This document shows positions 8,441 through 17,439 of a stretch of 64,000 nt of DNA, piece after piece. This stretch comes from Pseudomonas jessenii. GTDB taxonomy: Bacteria > Pseudomonadota > Gammaproteobacteria > Pseudomonadales > Pseudomonadaceae. The position numbers and the translations under genes are program-made. Below the pieces are notes generated by a model that did not search any database, had not been told where the DNA came from, and worked only from the letters and a program-made list of their open reading frames with translations. The stretch lies in NCBI RefSeq assembly GCF_002236115.1, contig NZ_NIWT01000008.1:124001-188000 (forward strand). The letters are read 5' to 3'. Each line of letters starts with the position of its first letter. Position 1 is the stretch's first letter.

Positions 8441-9781
8441 TCAAACGAATTGCGACAGCAGCAGGGTCAGCCCCAGCGCGATCAATGAAGCCAGTACGGT
8501 GGCCGAGGTGAATTTCTTCAGTGCTTCGGCGAGCGAGACTCCCAGGTACTCCTTGACCACCCAGAAGGCCGAGTCCGTCACATGGGTCCAACCAATGGCG
8601 CCGGCACCGATGGCAATGCAGATAATTTCCTTACTCACGGTGGGATGAGCGCTCAGCATCGGCATCACCATGCCGGCGGCGCTGATCATTGCCACCGTTG
8701 CTGAACCGACGGCGAAGTGCATCAGCCCTGCCACCAACCACGCCAGGACGATGGGATTCATATTCAATTGCGTCAACGAGCCAGACAGCGCGTTACCTAC
8801 GCCGCTGTCGACCAGGATGCCGTTGAATGCCCCACCGGCACCGATGATCAGCAGAATGCTGGCCAGCGGAGGAAAGCTCTTCTGAGTGTGCGCGAGCAAG
8901 TCAGGCATTGATAAGCCGCGGCGCAAACCCAGCGCCCAGTAAGCGAACACCACAGCAATGGACAGTGCTATCAGCGGCGTGCCCAGGAACGAAACGATGC
9001 TGAAGAGCCCGGAGTCATGGGGCAGTCCGGCCGCAAAACTTTTACCGACCATCAGCAGCAGTGGCAGCAGGATGGTCAGCAGTGTCAAGCCAAGGCCTGG
9101 CAAGTCCCGGGTCGCGCTGTCAACGCAATGTTCGTCCAGAAAAGCTTCTTGAGTGTCGGGCGCTTCACTCTTGCAGACCAGCTTGATCCACAGCGGCCCG
9201 GCGATGATGGCGGTAGGCAGCGCGATAATGAGGCCATACACAATGACCTTGCCGACATCGGCGCCCAGCAGCCCAGTGATGGCCATCGCGGCAGGGTGCG
9301 GGGGCAACATGCAATGAACCGCCATCAGCGACACGGCCAAGGGCACGCCCAGGTATAGAAGGTTGATCCGGGTCTCTTTGGCGACCACATAGATCAGGGG
9401 AATCAGCAGAACGAATCCAACCTCGAAGAACACCGGGATGCCCGCGATAAACCCTACTAGCATCATGGCCCATGAGGCACGCTCTTTACCCAGGGTGCTC
9501 AATAGCGTCTGGGCAATGCGCTCCGCGCCACCGGATTCTTCCAGCATCTTGCCGAGTATGCCGCCAAGGCCAATGATCGTTGCCAGGAATCCGAGTGTTC
9601 CACCGACACCTTTTTCATAGGAAGAGGCCATTTGCGCCAGTGGCATGCCTGAACCGATGCCCACCACAAAGCTCGCTGCGGTCAAGGCCAGGAATGCGTG
9701 GACACGCACTTTGACGATTAGAAAAACGATCAGAATGATGGCGGAAAACAACACCACCAATAGAGTGGGACCACTGTGCAT
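8441..9781 (-). CDS. dsdX: D-serine transporter, GntP family
   Basis: The 446-residue protein has 12 or more hydrophobic segments. The GntP-family signatures are GLGGILGKMLEESGG, FFEVGFVLLIP and CMLPPHPAAMA. AGGAG lies six bases before ATG 9781. GntP family members bring in gluconate or D-serine with protons. Adjacency to dsdA makes D-serine the likely substrate. It is the first gene of the dsdXA operon. Confidence 0.88.
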   Translation of the reverse strand: MHSGPTLLVVLFSAIILIVFLIVKVRVHAFLALTAASFVVGIGSGMPLAQMASSYEKGVGGTLGFLATIIGLGGILGKMLEESGGAERIAQTLLSTLGKERASWAMMLVGFIAGIPVFFEVGFVLLIPLIYVVAKETRINLLYLGVPLAVSLMAVHCMLPPHPAAMAITGLLGADVGKVIVYGLIIALPTAIIAGPLWIKLVCKSEAPDTQEAFLDEHCVDSATRDLPGLGLTLLTILLPLLLMVGKSFAAGLPHDSGLFSIVSFLGTPLIALSIAVVFAYWALGLRRGLSMPDLLAHTQKSFPPLASILLIIGAGGAFNGILVDSGVGNALSGSLTQLNMNPIVLAWLVAGLMHFAVGSATVAMISAAGMVMPMLSAHPTVSKEIICIAIGAGAIGWTHVTDSAFWVVKEYLGVSLAEALKKFTSATVLASLIALGLTLLLSQFV

Positions 9782-10193
9782 ACAATCTCCTGAAAGAGCT
9801 TTTATTGTTGAAACAAGTGATCTTGGTCACTCAGCTTTTCGGCATTAGAGAGCGCAACACAGGGACCTGACAAAGGATGGATTTTCAAGGGATGGATGAC
9901 ATGAGGTCATCTATGGTGAGTGCATGGCGTGAAGTGATGAAAGTTCGAGCCATATCTACAAGGGACTGGAGGCTATCAAAGCCTGGAAGCAAGCCTCGCA
10001 GGCCAAGTGAACCTGAAGCACGGGGCCAATGAGTTTTTTTATCATGTCAAGGAGCGCAAAATGAGCTGGCTGGCGTTCGAATGATGTGTCGCAGTCGGCT
10101 GGAGTGCAGACATCTCGGGCACCATGGGTAAGGACTTTCTCGAGTACGATGAGCGCGCGCTTGCTGTCGACTGCAGGGGCCGGAGGAGGCGTT
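9782..10193. promoter_or_regulatory. Intergenic region upstream of dsdX and the patatin gene
   Basis: This 412-base gap holds the divergent promoters of dsdX and the patatin gene. GATGAC-ATGAG-GTCATC (9895-9911) is a six-base inverted repeat, a candidate regulator site for dsdX. From 9933 to 10013 a plus-strand frame reads like a protein tail (HIYKGLEAIKAWKQASQAK, then stop), but no start or body is present. Confidence 0.4.
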
Positions 10194-11405
10194 TTGAAAC
10201 CATTCGCGCTCAGACCTGGCGCCTCGACGCTGAACATGTTCCTGCAAGGGGGCTTGCCACGCCGTGATGCTGTGCCGCAAACGTTAACGGAAAAAGCGGT
10301 CATCCCTGGCATTCCCAATGCTCGCTATTGGTTGGACCACGACCTGACTCTGTTCATTCAGGATGCAACTGAGGGCAACAAACGCGAGAGCGAGGCTCTC
10401 GCCAAGGCAGGGAAACCGAACAACATCCTGCCGCTGGCAAATATGCTGGCAGTTTCGGGAGGCGGTGACGCAGGCACATTCGCAGCAGGACTCATTACGG
10501 GGTGGACCACGCATGGGACTCGCCCCATGTTCAAGGTCGTCACGGGCATTAGCGCGGGCGCCCTGGTCGCCCCGTTCGCTTACCTGGGATCCGAGTACGA
10601 CGAAGTCATTCGGTATATCGCCAACGCCATCGGTCCAAAAGACGTTTTTCATTCGCGAAACGTGCTGACCCGTCTTGCCAGCGACGGTATAGCGGACAGC
10701 AAGCCACTGTCGCGGCTCATCACAAAGTACATCACCGCGGAAATTCTTGCGGCGATTGCATCGGAATACGCCAAAGGGCGAATCCTGCTGATCGGCACAA
10801 CCGACCTTGACTCAGGGCGGCCAGTCACTTGGAACATGGGCACTATTGCCGCAAGCGAAGCACCGGGAGCGCTCGACCTCTTCCGCAACATCATGATCGC
10901 GTCGATGAGTATTCCCGGCGCCGTCTCACCCGTCATGATCGATGTAGACGTTGACGGCAAACAGTTTCAGGAAATGCACGTGGACGGTGGGGTAATCACT
11001 CAGGTGTTCCTTTACCCACCAGGCACAAAGATGGCGCTGAACAGAGCCACCGGAGCACCTTTGCGACTCGAACGGCATTTCTATGTCATTCGTAATGGGA
11101 CACTGGAGCCGCAGTGGTCCGGGACGAAACGCCGTACATTGAGCATCGGCGGTCGAGCCATCAGTGCATTGATTCAAACTCAGGGGATCAGCGACCTGGA
11201 GCGAATTTACCGTATGGCGCAGCAGGATGGAGCGGATTTCAATCTTGCGTACATTGGCTCCGACTTTTACTTTCCGCGCAATAAGAAATTCGATGGCGAG
11301 TACATGAAGCGTTTATTCGATTACGCCTTTCAACTCGGCGCGAAGGGCTATCCGTGGCATAAATCACCGCCCTCGGAAAACTCTGAACTACGAAACACCC
11401 GCTGA
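10194..11405 (+). CDS. Patatin-like phospholipase
   Basis: The protein has a patatin fold: oxyanion glycine loop SGGGDAG, nucleophile serine in GISAG (S120) and catalytic aspartate in DGG (D264). It probably hydrolyses phospholipid or other acyl esters. I choose TTG 10194 because GGAGGAGG lies just upstream, giving 403 residues; GTG 10086 and ATG 10149 are in frame but poorly placed. The N-terminus (MKPFALRPGASTLNMFLQGGLPRRD) looks like a lipoprotein leader whose core is broken by Asn and Gln and whose lipobox Cys is absent. Its location is therefore uncertain. Confidence 0.8.
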   Translation: MKPFALRPGASTLNMFLQGGLPRRDAVPQTLTEKAVIPGIPNARYWLDHDLTLFIQDATEGNKRESEALAKAGKPNNILPLANMLAVSGGGDAGTFAAGLITGWTTHGTRPMFKVVTGISAGALVAPFAYLGSEYDEVIRYIANAIGPKDVFHSRNVLTRLASDGIADSKPLSRLITKYITAEILAAIASEYAKGRILLIGTTDLDSGRPVTWNMGTIAASEAPGALDLFRNIMIASMSIPGAVSPVMIDVDVDGKQFQEMHVDGGVITQVFLYPPGTKMALNRATGAPLRLERHFYVIRNGTLEPQWSGTKRRTLSIGGRAISALIQTQGISDLERIYRMAQQDGADFNLAYIGSDFYFPRNKKFDGEYMKRLFDYAFQLGAKGYPWHKSPPSENSELRNTR

Positions 11406-11446
11406 ACGATTGAGCCAATCTGTTGCGTCGATCGGTTGAGTCCACA

Positions 11447-11489
11447 GCCGATTTCTGCCCGTCGCGAAGGGCTGCAGTTCAACGCAGCC
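11447..11489 (-). repeat. Dispersed repeat copy (inverted) with hairpin
   Basis: GCCGATTTCTGCCCGTCGCG is the reverse of the motif found also near 13870, 15410, 22355 and 40070. It is followed by the stem GGCTGC / GCAGCC, which may end patatin transcription. Confidence 0.5.
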
Positions 11490-11546
11490 GCTCGCCAAGG
11501 TGTACTTTCGGTACCTCCTGAACAGGGAGCCAACGTCGTCATCTGC

Positions 11547-11915
11547 CTATTCAATTCCCCCCTGGCTGTTGAGGGAAGCCATTGCTCGCTGCTCTGAAAT
11601 CGGCATAAGCACTGGATTTGTGTCCTCGACATGGATGTAGACAAACCAGCGATCCGGCGGGCAGTGAAGAATCCTGTGGACATCGAACAGCCTTTTCCCG
11701 ACTTTGCCACGGGCCCCTAACATTGTGTGATCCTGTCGGATTTCCACATTTTCAATACCGTGCTGCGCCATGGCTTTGCGAAACGCTTCGTCGATTTGTT
11801 TTTTGTTGCGACGCTGATAGGTCACATGCGTGTGGTACATCGCATAGCAAAAAAATACGCTGAACGTCATGAGTATCAGTTCGAGGCCGAACCTGCTCCA
11901 GAAAGAATCGCCCAT
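11547..11915 (-). CDS. Small membrane protein of unknown function
   Basis: I do not recognise this 122-residue protein. It has one hydrophobic segment (residues about 8-28), then a basic, charged region and a cytoplasmic-looking domain with FDVHRILHCPPDRWFVYIHV. AGGA lies nine bases before the ATG. It is convergent with the patatin gene. Its neighbourhood has several IS scars, so it may be an accessory gene. Confidence 0.6.
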   Translation of the reverse strand: MGDSFWSRFGLELILMTFSVFFCYAMYHTHVTYQRRNKKQIDEAFRKAMAQHGIENVEIRQDHTMLGARGKVGKRLFDVHRILHCPPDRWFVYIHVEDTNPVLMPISEQRAMASLNSQGGIE

Positions 11916-11962
11916 GCCAGGTAGTCCTGAGATAGTCCTTGGTTTGTACTGTCTGTAAGCGT

Positions 11963-12160
11963 CTACCTACCATCCCTGCGTATGTTAATCAGGCGTCCAT
12001 TTATGTTATGCGGCAGCAGCTCGGTAATGTCATTTGCCTGCTGCGTCGGCAGACACCTGAGCACGTTCTTCAAAAAAGCATACGAACCATGCCCGTTGAG
12101 CCGTGCTGACGGGATTCGACCCAGCATAGCAGCGGCTCGCTGGCCGTTGCTTAGCGACGT
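11963..12160 (-). pseudogene. C-terminal remnant of IS66-family transposase
   Basis: The minus frame reads NGQRAAAMLGRIPSARLNGH and continues GSYAFLKNVLRCLPTQ and ITELLPHN. This is the conserved C-terminal tail of IS66 transposases (normally ..KLNGxxPYAYLKDVLxRLPT..ELLPH). It ends at TAG 11963-11965. The rest of the element is gone, and the upstream side runs into the dispersed repeat and the IS1182 element. Confidence 0.7.
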
Positions 12161-12203
12161 TTGCTTCTGCTCGAAAGCAGCTTTGGATCGAACGTCTGCT
12201 TCT

Positions 12204-13820
12204 GGCCGATTCTGTTGAAAAAGTCGGATTTTCAGATCACCTGAACTCAGGCACGGCCACCACCAGAGAACCTACTCACCACATTGAGTGGTTTCTCGGC
12301 CCTTCGTTGACCATTGTTGCTTTGTTATTGGGTTAATTTGAGGTTTTTGGCTTAGTGCAGGCGCACCTATCCCGGGGCAGGCGGACCTTGAGATGTAAAT
12401 TTGGCCAGTCGACGCAGGTTCTGTACCGCAGCCGCCAGTGTGAACTCATCGGTCGCGCCGCTCATGCCACGTAGTCTCAAGCGATCCAATTTCAGGATGC
12501 GCTTGAGGTGGGCGAACAACATTTCGACCTTCTTACGTTCGTGGCGAGAGCGCACGTACTCCGGCGTCGCCGCGATGCGTCGAGCCACGTCACGAGCGGC
12601 TTCATGAACGCTGCGAGCGATCTTGCGAAACGACGTGTTCGGGCAGCACTTGGCTTTCATCGGACACGTCGCGCAGTCAGTCTGTCTGGATCGGAAGATG
12701 ATGGTGTTGGCTTTGGTGATGTGCGAACGCTCGTTCTTGAAGGCTCGCCATTCGCTACGTAATGCATTGCCAGCCGGGCAGCAGTATTCCTCAGTCTCTT
12801 CATTCCAGCGGAAATCGTTGCTCGAAAAACTGTCGTTCTTGCGTTCGGTTTTGTCCCACACCGGCACATGCGGCTCGATGTCTTTTTCCTCCACCATCCA
12901 GGCCAGCATCGGCGCGGTACCGTAAGCGGTATCGCCAATGAGGCGTTCCGGCTTGATGTCGAACTGCGCCTCAACGCGATCGATCATCGTCTTGGTGCTC
13001 TCGACTTCTGCGGTTCGATGAGCCGGTGTGGGTTCCACATCCATGATCACGCCGTGCTCGGTATCGATCAGATAATTCGTGGAGTAAGCGTAGAACGCTG
13101 GGCCACCTGGAGCTGCGGTCCAGCGGGCTTGAGGATCAGTCAGCGATAGACGCTTCGGTAGCGTTTCGGCCAGAGCCTCTTCATCGAGTGCCTCAAGATA
13201 CTCACGCACGGCGCGGGTGCTCAGGGCCGGATCGCTCCAGTTGACCGGTTCATCACCCGGTACACCGCGCTGCCGACTCGCATCCGCTTTGATGATGCTG
13301 GCGTCCACGGCAAAGCCTTCGCCCTTGACCAGACCGGCGTCCATGCAACGACGCAGCACTTCATTGAACAGCCAGCGAAACAGATCGCTGTCCCGAAAAC
13401 GGCCGTGTCGGTTTTTGGAAAAGGTCGAGTGATTGGGGACTTCATCTTCAAGGCTCAATCGGCAGAACCAGCGATACGCCAAGTTCAAATGGGCCTCTTC
13501 GCACAACCGCCGCTCTGAGCGTATGCCGTAGCAATAGCCCACGATCAACATGCGGATCATCAATTCAGGATCAATCGACGGGCGCCCAATCGGGCTGTAG
13601 AAGTCGGCGAGGTGATGGCGCAAATCACTCAGATCGAGACACCGATCAATGCTGCGCAGAAGGTGATTGGCTGGGATGTGATCGTCAAGGTTGAACGAGT
13701 AAAACAGTCGCTCCTGCCCACTCGATAACTGTCCCATCATGCTGTGTGATCCCCCGCCGGCCAATGAAGCAATTTTGCCGCAGGCCAGACAGGGGAGCTA
13801 CTTTTTCAACAGAATCGGCC
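12204..13820. mobile_element. IS1182-family insertion sequence
   Basis: An intact-looking element of about 1.6 kb. Perfect terminal inverted repeats of 21 bases sit at 12204-12224 and 13800-13820; the inner part reads TTCTGTTGAAAAAGT. The outer edge is uncertain because both flanks carry dispersed-repeat sequence containing GGCC. I see no clear target duplication. It holds a single transposase gene. Confidence 0.8.
12367..13740 (-). CDS. IS1182-family transposase
   Basis: The 457-residue DDE transposase moves the surrounding element. It has the N-terminal IS1182 block (RSIDRCLDLSDLRHHLADFY), the catalytic Asp in FAVDASIIKADAS, a second Asp in GVIMDVEPTPAHRTAE, and the terminal Glu in KKVEMLFAHLKRIL. 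A cysteine cluster (CCPAG, CATCPMKAKCCP) fits the family's zinc-ribbon insert. The start MMGQLSSGQ at 13740 has GGGGGATC upstream and matches usual family starts. No frameshift is seen, so it may be active. Confidence 0.92.
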   Translation of the reverse strand: MMGQLSSGQERLFYSFNLDDHIPANHLLRSIDRCLDLSDLRHHLADFYSPIGRPSIDPELMIRMLIVGYCYGIRSERRLCEEAHLNLAYRWFCRLSLEDEVPNHSTFSKNRHGRFRDSDLFRWLFNEVLRRCMDAGLVKGEGFAVDASIIKADASRQRGVPGDEPVNWSDPALSTRAVREYLEALDEEALAETLPKRLSLTDPQARWTAAPGGPAFYAYSTNYLIDTEHGVIMDVEPTPAHRTAEVESTKTMIDRVEAQFDIKPERLIGDTAYGTAPMLAWMVEEKDIEPHVPVWDKTERKNDSFSSNDFRWNEETEEYCCPAGNALRSEWRAFKNERSHITKANTIIFRSRQTDCATCPMKAKCCPNTSFRKIARSVHEAARDVARRIAATPEYVRSRHERKKVEMLFAHLKRILKLDRLRLRGMSGATDEFTLAAAVQNLRRLAKFTSQGPPAPG

Positions 13821-13890
13821 GTTTTCTGCCTGTGGTGACCGGCTGAAAACGACCCGAAGCTGACGTTGGCGACAGGCAGAAATCGGCCAA
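13817..13890. repeat. Pair of dispersed repeats in opposite orientation
   Basis: An inverted copy (GGCCGTTTTCTGCCTGTGG) abuts the IS right end. About 40 bases later a direct copy reads GACAGGCAGAAATCGGCC (13871-13888). The two can pair into a long stem. This unit recurs elsewhere in the window. Confidence 0.55.
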
Positions 13891-14102
13891 AAGCTGTTGG
13901 TGGACGGAGCGATGGAAAAGAGGAACTATGCTTGGTTTACTTCCGGAATTGATTGAGCCGAATGGGCCTCCGTTCTGTGAAGGCGTTATCACTTCGCATG
14001 AGGTGTCGAAAATTGCACGGTACCGCACTTTAAAGGGTTTAGAAGACGCGCGGATATTCCTCGCGACTTTGGAACCAAGCCTTGCAGGAGCCCTGTTATT
14101 TC

Positions 14103-15287
14103 ATGGCGAAGCTAATATCCTTCACAGCGTTTCTATTGATCGGAATTCCTCTCGAACAAGCCGCTGCCGGAAGTGCAGCACTGAGAATATTCTGGTCAGA
14201 AACCATTCCTGGAGGGAGAGACACGCAAGACGCTCTTGCTATTCGAGGAATCTCGCTCGACGCCAGCGGTTCAATAGTCGCGTTAGGAAATAAAGGGGTA
14301 TCGCAATCGATTCTCTTGCGGCCCAGCGAAGCAGGTCCTGGACCTATCATTGAACTAGCAACTCAAGGGCAGGCCTTGAAAATTGTGCAGGGCCCCGCTG
14401 AGACTCTTTGGCTTGCCGGTCTAGCAAACAGGCGAATGTACGTCCCCGGCGGAACGATGGCAGATGCCTATCTCGGAAAGCTCGACCCACAGGGACGAAT
14501 CGTTGCGGAATACTCTTTTCACTCGTTCCGGTTTCGTTTTATTCAGAGTGTGACCATGCTTGATTCAGGCGAATTGGTCGTCGCCGGCCGTGACGGTGCC
14601 GAAAATTGGCTGGCGGCCGTTTCGACTCAGGGCATGCTCTTGTGGCAACGAAGGTTAGGACTCGGAAAAGGGGTGGCTGTTTCAGCAGTAGGTGACCAAA
14701 TCGTAGCGGCCACCATTGCAGGTAGGCGCGAGGACAACAACAAAAAATACTGGGACAATGTGGATGTCCGGACTGTTAACCGGACAGGACGCGTGGTCGG
14801 TTGGCAAACTATTAGAACAAACATCAACAGCCATTCTGGAAGCGGTTCAGGAACGGTTGCGATGGTAAAGTCACGAACTGCGTTTTATGTACTATCGAGT
14901 TGGTATGATCTGCTGAGCGCGAAACCGCTGGAAATCACAAAACTCTCCCTCGACGGCGCTATCTCCTGGCGCAAGGAGCTTCCTCGCTCCGTATTGCAGC
15001 AGGCGAATGGGACATGGACATCCTGCTATCAAGGGCAAATGGTTTTGGAAAATGGCGACCTTCTGGTCGTGTGTTCTATCGAAGCGCAGATTCTGGTTTT
15101 TCGGCTCGACGCAAATAATGGTGATGTGACAGTTCTGTCCGTACCATTACCCGATTGCCATGAAGGCCGGCCGGCTGCGCTCTTCCTGACGCAAAGGAAG
15201 AATGGTGCGATCTGGATTTTTGGTTCGAGACCGGACAGTAACGTCGGGAAAAGTTGCACGTGGCTTGGAGAACTATCGCTTCCATGA
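14103..15287 (+). CDS. Secreted propeller-like protein of unknown function
   Basis: The 394-residue protein has a clear signal peptide (KLISFTAFLLIGIPLEQAAAG). I start it at ATG 14103 with GGAG upstream; TTG 14082 is in frame but would spoil the leader. The body is made of repeated beta-strand blocks such as LDSGELVVAGRDG, LENGDLLVVCS and GAIWIFGS, which suggests a WD/PQQ-like propeller in the periplasm. No catalytic or metal motif is visible. It follows the IS element, and no partner gene is obvious. Confidence 0.7.
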   Translation: MAKLISFTAFLLIGIPLEQAAAGSAALRIFWSETIPGGRDTQDALAIRGISLDASGSIVALGNKGVSQSILLRPSEAGPGPIIELATQGQALKIVQGPAETLWLAGLANRRMYVPGGTMADAYLGKLDPQGRIVAEYSFHSFRFRFIQSVTMLDSGELVVAGRDGAENWLAAVSTQGMLLWQRRLGLGKGVAVSAVGDQIVAATIAGRREDNNKKYWDNVDVRTVNRTGRVVGWQTIRTNINSHSGSGSGTVAMVKSRTAFYVLSSWYDLLSAKPLEITKLSLDGAISWRKELPRSVLQQANGTWTSCYQGQMVLENGDLLVVCSIEAQILVFRLDANNGDVTVLSVPLPDCHEGRPAALFLTQRKNGAIWIFGSRPDSNVGKSCTWLGELSLP

Positions 15288-15380
15288 CGTTTATCTGCTT
15301 GGTTTTGTAGACACCTCCAAGCCTTAAAGTTAGGCCACCAGGAAGTTAATTTCCCCTGTCTCCCTAGACATAGGCGGGCA

Positions 15381-15425
15381 GCTATGGGTCGACTGCGGCC
15401 CTTCGTGACAGGCAGAAACCGGCCA
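15381..15425 (+). repeat. Dispersed repeat copy
   Basis: GGGTCGACTGCGGCCCTTCG followed by TGACAGGCAGAAACCGGCC. It lies between the convergent propeller and DJ-1 family genes. Confidence 0.55.
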
Positions 15426-15444
15426 CTAGCGGCCATTGCTCGCC

Positions 15445-16041
15445 TTAAAGAAACTGCGCAATGTTCGCCATCGCATGCGTTATGTAAATGTCCTTCTCCC
15501 CCACTGGGGCAACGTAATGAAGCGCACTGCGTGCGGCCTCCTCACCTGCAAGACGCGAGATGAACCAGGCAGCCAGATACGGCGACGACAAGCACCCGCC
15601 AGCGGTTGCGAGATTGCCCTTGGCCACGAACGGTTGATTGAGCACCACCACGCCGGCCTCCTCAACCCATGGTTTGGTGATCAGATCCGTGCAGGCCGGT
15701 ACGTCGTCCAGCAGGCCCAGCTTTGCAAGTATGAGTGCGCCCGAGCACTGGGCACCCAGGAGTTGGCGCGCAGGATCAAGCTTCAGGCGAGCCATCAGCG
15801 CGGCATTCGCGACGACGTCCCGGGTCATTTTCCCACTACCCACCAGCACCGCGTCCGCACCGCATGCGTCCTCCAACGACATCTGCGCCTCGATCATCAG
15901 GCCGTTCATCGACAGCACCTTGTCCGTGGGGCTGGCGATAGACACTCGCCAACCAGATTGTTGAACTCGGTTGAGGATGCCGAACGAGATGAGCGAATCG
16001 AGTTCGTTGAAACCTTCGAAGGTAAGGATGGCGATGTGCAT
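15445..16041 (-). CDS. DJ-1/PfpI family protein
   Basis: The 198-residue protein starts MHIAILTFEGFNELDS at ATG 16041, with GAGG upstream. The nucleophile-elbow cysteine is in LGAQCSGALIL, and Glu near residue 11 is the usual partner, so the core of a class-I amidotransferase-like fold is present. Members include isonitrile hydratases, glyoxalase-III-type enzymes and AraC-linked sensor domains. This one has no DNA-binding part. Its substrate is unknown. Confidence 0.8.
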   Translation of the reverse strand: MHIAILTFEGFNELDSLISFGILNRVQQSGWRVSIASPTDKVLSMNGLMIEAQMSLEDACGADAVLVGSGKMTRDVVANAALMARLKLDPARQLLGAQCSGALILAKLGLLDDVPACTDLITKPWVEEAGVVVLNQPFVAKGNLATAGGCLSSPYLAAWFISRLAGEEAARSALHYVAPVGEKDIYITHAMANIAQFL

Positions 16042-16108
16042 TGTGAGCCTCGTACCAGAGAAATCTTGTGGCCCATCGTAAAATCGAACAACCAATTCAT
16101 TCAAAAAA

Positions 16109-16543
16109 TTGTCATGGATACACTCTGACTCATTACCGCAATATGGCAGTAACAATCTGCATCACCGACAACCAATAAAGATCTTCATCAACACCTACAT
16201 AAAAGAAATTCTCGGCCTTGAGGTCGTTCTGTTCCATGCACGTAGTCGTCTGGAAGCAGAGACAGACAGTGAGGCGTTACACGATTTAAGGATCGCCGTT
16301 AGACGAATCCGAAGGTCGTGGCAGATGGCAGCAAGTATCAGCACATTCACTACGGTCAGGTTTTCGCAGCCGCCGACGTCCGAAATCATGAGTTGTTGCA
16401 TAAGTGTCATGTCCTCAATGGTTCCTGATGGCGTCGATGCCATTTCAGGCCTTTACGACCACAGCCACGGGATGCCACTACTGGAAGTAGCCCCGCTTTT
16501 CCTTGCGGATTTTGCAGAATCTGATCTGACGCTCAGGCCGTAA
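16109..16543 (+). pseudogene. CHAD-domain remnant
   Basis: Between 16178 and about 16318 the frame encodes RLEAETDSEALHDLRIAVRR preceded by FINTYIKEILGLEV. This is the start of a CHAD domain, a histidine-rich helical domain that binds polyphosphate. Soon after, the sequence stops resembling CHAD and becomes unrecognisable, ending at 16543. A full CHAD protein needs 200 or more residues. I read this as a truncated gene fused to foreign sequence, with no convincing ribosome site. Confidence 0.55.
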
Positions 16544-16546
16544 CGC

Positions 16547-16563
16547 GCGCCGCCGGCGCGCTC
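16547..16563. terminator. GC-rich hairpin between convergent genes
   Basis: GCGCGCC-GCC-GGCGCGC, a perfect seven-base stem, lies between the CHAD remnant and the convergent secreted-protein operon. There is no T-tract. Confidence 0.35.
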
Positions 16564-16649
16564 AATCGTCCTGCGGGTTCTGCTTTTAGAGCAGTGTAAA
16601 AAATGATTGGTCGTTTCGCGCAATGTGTAGCAACTGCTCTGACCGCCCG

Positions 16650-17432
16650 CTAAGGGCGCCGGTTGCGCGTCTCCAGCGCTCGATTAATCGCTAAAGGGAT
16701 GTAGACATCGGCAGCAGCCGGCTCAGGCGCTGCCCCGGGCGACTCGAAGTGTCCGTTCAATCGGTTGCCGGAAGGATCCTCAAGGTTGCCGAAGACCGCC
16801 AGCGTGTACTGCGAATCAACCCAGAGAGTATCGGGCGTAAAGGTCCATTTTTTCTCGCCGACTTCCAGCCGAGCACGCCCCTGGATTCGGCGATTACTAG
16901 AGCTCGCAACTGCAAGGTAGTCGACATCTCGACCGTCGATGGGCGCGTCCAACTCCACCACCAGCGGCTCGCGTGTGCCTGCATGCACGCTTCCGACGTT
17001 CCAGCCAGACGGGCGCGGACCATCGTAGTCGTCCGAACCCACCTTCCAGCGCTTGATTTCCTGACCGTCCAACATCAACACCACCACTCCGTCGGCGTGG
17101 AGCACAGGTCCGACGGTGTCATGGGCGATAAGCCCGCTCTTCACCCGCCCAGGATGCAGAAGCACGGTCAAGATCTTGCCGCTGGGGGACCAAAGCTCCT
17201 GCTCGAAGAATGGCTTGTCGATAACATTACCGTTGGCCTGACGCAGTTCCAACCGAGGCAGGACCTGCTCGCCAACCGGCTGCGCGAACACCAGGGAGAT
17301 GCGCAGCAGGTTCGCTGGCACCTCCGGTCCGGACGGTTGAACGGTAACAGGCACTAGTTGAGCCGCGACCGCCTGAGCACCGACCGCAGTCCACAGGGCC
17401 AACGCGCACAAAGTGCGCAACGCATTCGTCAT
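16650..17432 (-). CDS. Secreted Ig-like protein of unknown function
   Basis: The 260-residue protein starts at ATG 17432, seven bases after the stop of the upstream gene, with GAGG five bases before it. It has a signal peptide ending near AQAVAA. The remainder is beta-rich without cysteine pairs (LRISLVFAQPVGEQVLPRLEL, REPLVVELDAPIDGRDVDYL), suggesting two Ig/CopC-like domains. It is co-transcribed with the propeller-like gene upstream. I do not recognise the family. Confidence 0.65.
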   Translation of the reverse strand: MTNALRTLCALALWTAVGAQAVAAQLVPVTVQPSGPEVPANLLRISLVFAQPVGEQVLPRLELRQANGNVIDKPFFEQELWSPSGKILTVLLHPGRVKSGLIAHDTVGPVLHADGVVVLMLDGQEIKRWKVGSDDYDGPRPSGWNVGSVHAGTREPLVVELDAPIDGRDVDYLAVASSSNRRIQGRARLEVGEKKWTFTPDTLWVDSQYTLAVFGNLEDPSGNRLNGHFESPGAAPEPAAADVYIPLAINRALETRNRRP

Positions 17433-17439
17433 ACCGACC

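Noticed and set aside
9956..10318. Minus-strand frame before the patatin gene
   Set aside because: It overlaps the patatin N-terminus, has no recognised motif and no convincing ribosome site.
13928..14293. Plus-strand frame of 121 codons with a good GAGG site
   Set aside because: It overlaps the secreted propeller gene by 190 bases in another frame and its last half is plainly a shadow. The first 55 codons could be a gene fragment, but I do not recognise it.
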